A stretch of DNA of 64,000 bases from Amphritea japonica ATCC BAA-1530 (GTDB lineage: Bacteria > Pseudomonadota > Gammaproteobacteria > Pseudomonadales > Balneatricaceae), in the NCBI RefSeq assembly GCF_016592435.1, contig NZ_AP014545.1:3046693-3110692 (forward strand). Direction: 5' to 3'. Positions within the stretch are counted from its first letter, which is position 1. Each line of letters starts with the position of its first letter. A program made the translations under genes and the position numbers. The notes under the pieces are model-generated. The model was not told the DNA's origin. It did no database searches and worked only from the letters and a program-made list of their open reading frames with translations. This document shows positions 58,344 through 64,000 of this stretch, in pieces.

Positions 58344-59615
58344 ATGAGTTACATCATCGACCGCCGCCTCAATGCGAAGAAAAAAAGCACCGTTAATCGG
58401 CAGCGTTTTCTACGCCGTTATAAAAAGCATATAAAACGTGCTGTAGAAGACGCGGTGAACACCCGCAGTATTCGTGATATTGATCAGGGCGGTGAAGTGA
58501 GTATTCCCACTAAGGATATTTCTGAACCGGTCTTTCATCATGGTAACGGCGGCGTTCGCGAGCGGGTATTTCCCGGTAACAAAGAGTTTGTCGTTGGCGA
58601 TGAAATAAAACGCCCCGAAGGTGGCGGGGGCGGTTCAGGCCAGGGGCAGGCCAGCAATCAGGGTGAAGGGGAAGACGAGTTCACTTTCCAGATCAATCAG
58701 GAAGAGTTTCTCAACTTCATGTTCGAAGATCTTGAACTGCCGAATATGATCAAAAAGCAGCTACGGGATGCCACCAGTTTTGAAGTGCGCCGGGCAGGCT
58801 TCACCAGTGTCGGTTCACCGGACAAGCTCAATGTCGTTCGCTCCCTGCGCGCCGCCAACGCCCGACGCATTGCGCTGTCAGGTAAAGAGCGACGCAAGAT
58901 TCGCGAACTAAAAAAAGAGATCAAAACACTGGAAGGTTTATTACCCAACCATGATGCGGTCATTCAGATTGCCGCGCTCAACGAAGAGATCAAAGCACTC
59001 AACAAGCGCATCAAACGGATGCCGTTTATTGATGAGTTTGATCTTAAATACAACAACCTGGTACGTACCCCTGTGCCCAGCTCAAAAGCGGTAATGTTCT
59101 GCGTTATGGACGTATCCGGTTCAATGACCCAGTCGATCAAAGACATCGCTAAACGCTTTTTTATCCTGCTCTACCTGTTTCTAACCCGAAGTTATAAGAA
59201 AATTGAGGTGGTCTTTGTCCGACACCACACCCACGCTAAGGAAGTGGACGAAGAGGAGTTCTTTTACTCACGTGAAACCGGCGGCACCATTGTCTCCAGC
59301 GCGCTCAACCTGAGTGCCGATATTATTCGTGACCGCTACCCTCCAGGGGACTGGAATATCTATGTCGCTCAGGCCTCAGACGGCGATAACTGGGATGGCG
59401 ATTCGCACCATTGCCGCGAAATGCTTGAACAGCGCATCCTGCCTCTGGTGCAATACTTCGCCTATGTGGAGATCACCACCGGACCGCATCAGAATCTGTG
59501 GCTGGAATATGAACAGATTCGGGAAAGGTTCGGCGAAACCTTTGCCATGCAAACGATTATTGAGCCCTCAGATATCTATCCGGTATTCAGAAAACTGTTC
59601 GAGAAAAAGGAGTGA
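58344..59615 (+). CDS. yeaH: DUF444 family protein YeaH
   Basis: 423 residues (E. coli 427). N-terminal [20 protein letters not shown], a Gly-rich loop ([20 protein letters not shown], about 94-113) and a C-terminal VWA-like fold with MIDAS motif [19 protein letters not shown] (about 253-271), then [20 protein letters not shown] and [11 protein letters not shown]. It lies 39 bases after yeaG and its partner is presumably the YeaG ATPase, by analogy to AAA+/VWA pairs. Confidence 0.95.
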   Translation: MSYIIDRRLNAKKKSTVNRQRFLRRYKKHIKRAVEDAVNTRSIRDIDQGGEVSIPTKDISEPVFHHGNGGVRERVFPGNKEFVVGDEIKRPEGGGGGSGQGQASNQGEGEDEFTFQINQEEFLNFMFEDLELPNMIKKQLRDATSFEVRRAGFTSVGSPDKLNVVRSLRAANARRIALSGKERRKIRELKKEIKTLEGLLPNHDAVIQIAALNEEIKALNKRIKRMPFIDEFDLKYNNLVRTPVPSSKAVMFCVMDVSGSMTQSIKDIAKRFFILLYLFLTRSYKKIEVVFVRHHTHAKEVDEEEFFYSRETGGTIVSSALNLSADIIRDRYPPGDWNIYVAQASDGDNWDGDSHHCREMLEQRILPLVQYFAYVEITTGPHQNLWLEYEQIRERFGETFAMQTIIEPSDIYPVFRKLFEKKE

Positions 59616-59619
59616 CCCT

Positions 59620-61137
59620 ATGAAGCAGCGAGAGCCGATTTCCACCGGGTCTGAATGGACCTTCGAACTGATCCAGAAATACGATGAAGAGATCGCCCGG
59701 GTTGCCAGTCACTATGGTCTGGATACCTACCCTAATCAGATCGAAGTCATCACCTCTGAACAGATGATGGATGCTTACTCCTCCGTTGGCATGCCGTTAA
59801 ACTACAATCACTGGTCATTTGGTAAACAGTTTGTCTCTACCGAGCAGCAATATAAACGCGGCCAGATGGGTCTGGCTTACGAAATCGTCATTAACTCGGA
59901 CCCCTGCATCTCTTATCTGATGGAAGAAAACACGATGACCATGCAAGCACTGGTCATCGCCCACGCGTGTTACGGTCACAACTCTTTCTTCAAAGGTAAT
60001 TACCTGTTCCGTACCTGGACCGACGCCTCTGCCATTATTGATTACCTGTTGTTTGCCAAGAACTACATTGCCAAATGCGAAGAGCGCCACGGGGTTGATG
60101 CTGTAGAGCAGGTTCTGGATTCCTGCCACGCCCTGATGAACTATGGTGTAAACCGTTACCTGCGCCCTAAGCCAATCACCCCTGAAGAGGAAAAAAACCG
60201 CTTAGAAGAGCGGGAAGAATATGTTCAACGCCACCTCAACCGGCTCTGGAATACCATTCCCAAGAAAGAAGAACTTCAGGAATCTAAAAACCCGCGTTTC
60301 CCAAAAGATCCGGAAGAGAATTTACTCTATTTTATTGAGAAAAATGCCCCTTTACTGGAGCCCTGGCAGCGGGAGCTGGTACGGATTGTGCGAAAAATAG
60401 CCCAGTACTACTATCCACAACGCCAGACACAAGTGATGAATGAAGGCTGGGCCTGTTTCTGGCACTACACCCTGCTGAATCACCTACACGATGAAGGACT
60501 GGTAACCGATGGCTTTATCATGGAGTTCCTCCACTCACATACCAGTGTGGTCTTTCAGCCCCCCTTCGACGCCCCCTACTTTAATGGCATCAATCCCTAC
60601 GCGCTGGGCTACGGCATGATGCAGGACATTCGCCGTATCTGCGAGTACCCCACCAAAGAGGATCGTAAATGGTTTCCCGATATTGCCGGCAGTGACTGGA
60701 ATAAGACCCTGCAACATGCGATGCGCAACTACAAAGATGAGAGTTTTATCCTGCAATACCTGTCACCCCGTATGATCCGCGAGTTGAAGCTCTTTACCAT
60801 TACCGATAATTCCACTCTCAGCACTATGCAGATTACTGCCATACACGATGACACCGGCTACCAGAAAGTCCGTGAGGATCTGGCGGCCAGCTATAATATC
60901 GGTAACCGGGAACCCAACATTCAGGTCTATAACGTTAATGTTCGGGGAGATCGCTCCCTGACGCTTCGACACTATATGCATAACCAACAACCCCTCGGTG
61001 AAGATACCGAAGAGGTACTCAAGCATATTCATCGCCTCTGGGGGTTTGAAGTGCACCTTGAGTCCGTTGCACCCGAAGGCAACATTGTTGATGAGCACCA
61101 CTGTCCGGTACGTCCTCAGACCGAAGAGGTGGCCTGA
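59620..61137 (+). CDS. ycgB: SpoVR family protein YcgB
   Basis: 505 residues from the ATG at 59620 (GGAG eight bases upstream), four bases after the yeaH stop; a longer frame to 59314 overlaps yeaH and is not used. SpoVR markers: AYSSVGMPLNYNHWSFGKQF, YGHNSFFKGNYLFRTWTDAS, NEGWACFWHYTLLNHLHDEG (about 273-292) and NPYALGYGMMQDIRRI. Member of the stress trio; biochemical role unknown. Confidence 0.96.
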   Translation: MKQREPISTGSEWTFELIQKYDEEIARVASHYGLDTYPNQIEVITSEQMMDAYSSVGMPLNYNHWSFGKQFVSTEQQYKRGQMGLAYEIVINSDPCISYLMEENTMTMQALVIAHACYGHNSFFKGNYLFRTWTDASAIIDYLLFAKNYIAKCEERHGVDAVEQVLDSCHALMNYGVNRYLRPKPITPEEEKNRLEEREEYVQRHLNRLWNTIPKKEELQESKNPRFPKDPEENLLYFIEKNAPLLEPWQRELVRIVRKIAQYYYPQRQTQVMNEGWACFWHYTLLNHLHDEGLVTDGFIMEFLHSHTSVVFQPPFDAPYFNGINPYALGYGMMQDIRRICEYPTKEDRKWFPDIAGSDWNKTLQHAMRNYKDESFILQYLSPRMIRELKLFTITDNSTLSTMQITAIHDDTGYQKVREDLAASYNIGNREPNIQVYNVNVRGDRSLTLRHYMHNQQPLGEDTEEVLKHIHRLWGFEVHLESVAPEGNIVDEHHCPVRPQTEEVA

Positions 61138-61155
61138 CAAGCGGGAATCAATCGA

Positions 61156-61178
61156 AAAAAACCGCCAAATGGCGGTTT
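61156..61178. terminator. Bidirectional intrinsic terminator
   Basis: AAACCGCC, loop AAAT, GGCGGTTT, with A6 on the left. It closes the HIT gene on the minus strand and probably ycgB on the plus strand. Confidence 0.85.
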
Positions 61179-61182
61179 CTAT

Positions 61183-61548
61183 TCAAACAGGTGTTTTCAG
61201 CGTGTCCTGATAAGGCGGCCAGCCCATCGGCTTTCCACCCAGCAGGTGCAAATGGATATGATAAACCGTCTGACCACCATGGCTGTTGCAGTTAAATACG
61301 GTGCGATAGCCGTCTGCGGCAAATCCCTGCTGCTCTGCAATCTTAGCCGCCACCATAGTCATATGACCCACGACCTCACAATCCTCTGGCTCAATATCAT
61401 TTAACGTTGAGATATGTTTGCGGGGAATAATCAACGCATGAGTTGGAGCCTGTGGACTAATATCATTAAAAGCGATGACCTTATCGTCCTCATAGATAAC
61501 ATCCGCTGGAATCTCTTTATTCAGAATCTTACAAAACAGACAGTCCAT
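61183..61548 (-). CDS. HIT family protein (HinT-like)
   Basis: Nucleoside phosphoramidate or monophosphoryl hydrolase. 121 residues: MDCLFCKILNKEIPADVIYE, FNDISPQAPTHALIIPRKH, and the histidine triad HIHLHLLGGKPMGWPP (about 99-114). A zinc-type CxxC near the start (CLFC) is typical. Single gene. Length fits HinT. Confidence 0.95.
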   Translation of the reverse strand: MDCLFCKILNKEIPADVIYEDDKVIAFNDISPQAPTHALIIPRKHISTLNDIEPEDCEVVGHMTMVAAKIAEQQGFAADGYRTVFNCNSHGGQTVYHIHLHLLGGKPMGWPPYQDTLKTPV

Positions 61549-61597
61549 TCATCCACCCTTTCAGTCTTAAATCGATTACTGGATTACACCGCAGCGC

Positions 61598-61681
61598 TTC
61601 CCGGATAGCAAGTATCCGGGAACAGAACGTCGCTACGCGACTCGCTAGTGGCTAGACGTAAAACTGCGTTTTACTTGCTAG
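61598..61681 (+). repeat. CTAG-bounded hairpin repeat R4 (two units plus a leading hairpin)
   Basis: A perfect 10-bp hairpin TTCCCGGATA / TATCCGGGAA (61598-61622) precedes two units: stem GTCGC/GCGAC round TAC, then GTAAAAC/GTTTTAC round TGC, with CGCTAG, GGCTAG and TTGCTAG as borders. Confidence 0.82.
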
Positions 61682-61834
61682 AAACAGCGAATTTAAAATA
61701 TTCTGATCTTTGTTGTATTTGAGGTCTGCTTTCGACACTTAGCAGATATAAAAGCCACTTGATTTTCAGCACCCTTTAAATCATAGTCTGGCGCGTACAA
61801 GGATGTTTCGGCCACATATAGAAAGGTGCATTTT

Positions 61835-61984
61835 ATGGATAAAAACGATATAGCCCACTTTATTTATATTTTCCTTTACCAATTAACATCATTCCTTCTG
61901 AAGGCCTATTTAGGCACTTTGAAAATGATAAATTCAATTATTATCCACCAAATTAATTGTAATCCAAAATACAATGGAGTGTGA
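61835..61984 (+). CDS. Small ORF of 49 residues upstream of the frameshifted membrane gene
   Basis: Starts MDKNDIAHFIYIFLYQLTSF with AAAGG nine bases upstream and ends three bases before the ATG at 61988; its 3' end contains that gene's GGAG ribosome site. The middle is hydrophobic (FIYIFLYQLTSFLLKAYLG), so it could be a membrane peptide or a translated leader. No family recognised. Confidence 0.4.
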   Translation: MDKNDIAHFIYIFLYQLTSFLLKAYLGTLKMINSIIIHQINCNPKYNGV

Positions 61985-61987
61985 CTA

Positions 61988-62748
61988 ATGTGGATTCCAT
62001 TTAGTTTTGTATGTTTTATATGTTTTTCATTTTTTTTACTTATAAACAATTAAATACTTACTGGAAGGAGAACAATGTATACAAACCATCCATTTTACTA
62101 GGTATCAGTACTGCATTAGCAATCACAGGCTACATTCAAGCTCAACGGATCCTTTTAATCGATGAGCCAGTAGTAATAGATAACTATTTATTGCTTAGCC
62201 ATGCAGCCGTAGTTGGTGGGTTATTGTTGTTATTAATAATTATCTTAACCTTTTACTTATTAGGGCGAAGCCCTAGATCTCATAGGGTTTTGTTTCAGGT
62301 CATTTTATTAGCAGGGATTGGTATTTTTCCAACTAGCTATGTTGAACTCAAGAGCATTAACCATGCCTTTGATAAAGAAGAACCTAATATCTATGAAACT
62401 TTAGTTCTCGATAGGAAAAAGTTCACTAGCAGAAAAGGCACTATCCATTACCTTTACACAGAAAACTGGAATAACTCCAATGTAAGTCAAAAAATCCGTG
62501 TGCCTTACATTATCTATAGCAAAGCCAATGTTGGAGCCAAGCTAATTTTATGTCAGAAACCAGGGGCACTTGGTTATCGTTGGCTTGATAAAATTATAGT
62601 TACGCAGGATCTGGATCAGCCCCCCCAACAAGTACTTTGCAGAACATCTTTAAATCAAGAAATTATAGAAAACCTAGATCAAAATCAGGTTAAATCCCTG
62701 CAAGCTCTTTATCGAAAGTATGACGCCAAAAAAAATGGATCAGAATAA
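61988..62748 (+). pseudogene. Hypothetical membrane protein gene with apparent -1 frameshift
   Basis: The long frame starts at ATG 62011 (245 residues, no ribosome site) and is predicted to have at least three more helices (KPSILLGISTALAITGYI, LLLSHAAVVGGLLLLLIIIL, LFQVILLAGIGIFPTSYVEL), then a polar C-terminal half. An ATG at 61988 in another frame has GGAG eight bases upstream and encodes MWIPFSFVCFICFSFFLL before TAA at 62051. Slipping -1 at U-UUU-UUA (62032-62038) joins the two. Whether this is a real broken gene, a sequencing error or programmed frameshifting cannot be told. Family not recognised; AT-rich. Confidence 0.6.
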
Positions 62749-63087
62749 TATTGAAAAGACTCTGTTCTATGTTCGCTAATGATACAAAGCAGCTCCCCTA
62801 CAACCTGCTTATCCTTAGCTTTTCTAGCAAGTCGCGTAGCGACGTTCGAGCGACTAGCCAGCGGCGAAGCCGCGATCTAGCCACTTATATATTCCGCAAG
62901 TGCGTTATATCAAATAACGACCATATCACCTTAAGAAGTCACCAGTTTAGTGAACTAACATATTGCACTGCGTCATAAGAAGTTCATACTCTTGTCATAG
63001 AGTAAATACACACGCTGATACAGCGCAATGTATGGGTGATATCGCAGTGATCCTGCGTTATCACCGATGAATACCAGGAGTAGTAAA
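62749..63087. other. Gap holding repeat R5 and the acyltransferase promoter region
   Basis: Besides the repeat at 62824-62883 the sequence shows no gene; a frame at 62751-62978 only reads through the repeat. Confidence 0.55.
62824..62883 (-). repeat. CTAG-bounded hairpin repeat R5 (two units)
   Basis: Plus strand: CTAGCAA, stem GTCGC/GCGAC round GTA, GTTCGAGCGACTAGCCA, stem GCGGC/GCCGC round GAA, GATCTAG. Same design as R1-R4. Confidence 0.82.
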
Positions 63088-64000
63088 ATGATTCTTTCAG
63101 AAAAACCCCCTATCCATAATCAGCTTGAATTCTTTATTGAGGAAGCCGTTAAAGCCCGCCCTGTTCGCACCGCCGTCGTGCATCCGGTTGAGCATAACGG
63201 ATTAATGGGTGCCGTAGAGGCAGCTGAACGTGGCCTGATAGAGCCCATCCTGGTAGGCCCTGAAGCAAAAATACGCGCCACGGCTGATCAATATCAGTTA
63301 AATATTGACGGCTACGAGCTGATCAACGTAGAACACAGCCATGCTGCCGCTGAGCGGGCTGTCAGTCTGATCCGGGAAGCCAGGGCAGAAACCCTGATGA
63401 AGGGCGACCTGGGTACTTCAGAGTTACTCAGTGCAGTTATCCACAAAACCCAGGGAATTCGTTCTGAGCGCCGCCAGAGCCATATCTTTGTACTGGACGT
63501 TCCAAACTACCATAAGCCATTAATGATCACCGATGCGGCGATCAATGTATCACCAGACCTGTTAGTGAAACGGGATATTCTGCAAAACTCTATCGATTTC
63601 TGCCATGCGCTGGGTATCAACGAACCTAAGGTCGCGATTCTCGCGGCAGTAGAGAAAGTGAAACCTTCGATGCAAAGTACTATTGATGCAGCGGCCCTCT
63701 GTAAAATGTCAGACCGGGGACAGATCACCGGTGCCATTTTGGATGGCCCACTGGCGTTTGATAATGCGATCTCTCTGCAGGCGGCTATCGATAAGCATAT
63801 CTCTTCGCCGGTCTCCGGTGATGCCGATATCCTCTTAGCCCCCGACCTTGAATCGGCCAATATGCTGGCGAAACAGTTAATTTATCTGGCAAATGCCAAA
63901 TCAGCCGGTATCGCACTGGGCGCCCGCGCCCCGATCATTCTGAATAGCCGTTCCGACGGCACGCTGGCGCGTTTAGCATCCTGTGCCCTGGCGTCACATA
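63088..64000 (+). CDS. Phosphate acetyl/butyryltransferase family protein (partial, 3' end outside window)
   Basis: Transfers an acyl group between CoA and phosphate. About 304 residues are visible from the ATG at 63088 (AGGAG seven bases upstream). Family signs: IEPILVGPEAKIRATADQYQ, AETLMKGDLGTSELLSAVIH, NVSPDLLVKRDILQNSIDFC, KVAILAAVEKVKPSMQSTID and GPLAFDNAISLQAA. It resembles the C-terminal half of bifunctional enoyl-CoA hydratase/phosphate acetyltransferases, but with no MaoC domain in front. Next to an acetate kinase it would work in acyl-phosphate metabolism, but that gene is not in the window. Confidence 0.88.
   Translation, partial: MILSEKPPIHNQLEFFIEEAVKARPVRTAVVHPVEHNGLMGAVEAAERGLIEPILVGPEAKIRATADQYQLNIDGYELINVEHSHAAAERAVSLIREARAETLMKGDLGTSELLSAVIHKTQGIRSERRQSHIFVLDVPNYHKPLMITDAAINVSPDLLVKRDILQNSIDFCHALGINEPKVAILAAVEKVKPSMQSTIDAAALCKMSDRGQITGAILDGPLAFDNAISLQAAIDKHISSPVSGDADILLAPDLESANMLAKQLIYLANAKSAGIALGARAPIILNSRSDGTLARLASCALASH

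Noticed and set aside
59314-59619. N-terminal extension of ycgB into yeaH
   Set aside because: The extension overlaps yeaH in another frame; the ATG at 59620 has a good ribosome site and matches family length.
62751-62978. A 75-codon plus-strand frame
   Set aside because: It starts without a clear ribosome site and runs through hairpin repeat R5, giving an Arg/Ser-rich composition typical of translated repeats.

Overview
The window reads as an ordinary chromosome segment of a marine gammaproteobacterium, probably of the Oceanospirillales type (Neptunomonas, Amphritea or Marinobacterium relatives). Supporting this are dusB-fis, mreBC next to gatCAB, accBC behind aroQ, uraA-upp, mpl-ubiX, FadH, the prkA-yeaH-ycgB trio and an orphan HpaD. 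The genus is inferred from recognised protein families; no search was run.

Layout. 1-8.8 kb: cell shape genes mreB and mreC (mreC runs off the left edge) face gatCAB, the glutamyl-tRNA amidotransferase; then msrA, and fadH divergent from a TetR regulator with two candidate operators between them. 9.1-10.1 kb: an orphan homoprotocatechuate dioxygenase. 10.1-16.1 kb: an AT-rich accessory region with two sulfotransferase-like genes and a 928-residue sulfotransferase-glycosyltransferase fusion, likely for a sulfated surface polysaccharide. 16.3-18.4 kb: two identical initiator tRNA-fMet genes, each at the promoter end of a tandem 137-bp array of decayed tRNA-fMet 3' halves, each with its own terminator hairpin; a small secreted-protein gene lies between the two blocks. 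18.5-31 kb: housekeeping genes (DsbA-like, slyX, rsmJ, uppP, tsaB, ubiX, mpl, fbp, ppa) with small membrane proteins and transporters. 30.9-34.1 kb: a MoxR ATPase/VWA pair and a membrane protein. 34.2-39.3 kb: hbdA-like dehydrogenase, uraA-upp, and an orphan ParA with a DUF2333 protein. 39.6-48.6 kb: aroQ-accB-accC, prmA, a zinc-ribbon membrane protein, dusB-fis, purH-purD. 48.7-51.4 kb: two convergent envelope genes sharing a C-terminal domain. 52-56.2 kb: a branched-chain amino acid operon (leucine-type dehydrogenase, E1 alpha, E1 beta, E2). 56.4-61.1 kb: prkA-yeaH-ycgB. 61.2-64 kb: a HIT protein, a hypothetical membrane gene with an apparent frameshift, and the start of a phosphate acyltransferase.

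The strongest unusual signals are: (1) the tandem tRNA-fMet/pseudo-tRNA array, whose terminators change sequence but keep pairing; (2) a family of CTAG-bounded hairpin repeats at five intergenic sites between 32.9 and 62.9 kb, with freely varying but self-complementary stems; (3) a gene at 61988 whose well-placed ribosome binding site and start lie in a different frame from its body, with a T8 tract and U-UUU-UUA slippery site at the junction; (4) an mreC with no canonical start, where an ATC codon sits at ideal distance from a perfect AGGAGG. Most of the rest is conserved core genome. Everything here was read by eye; statements about families are from general knowledge.
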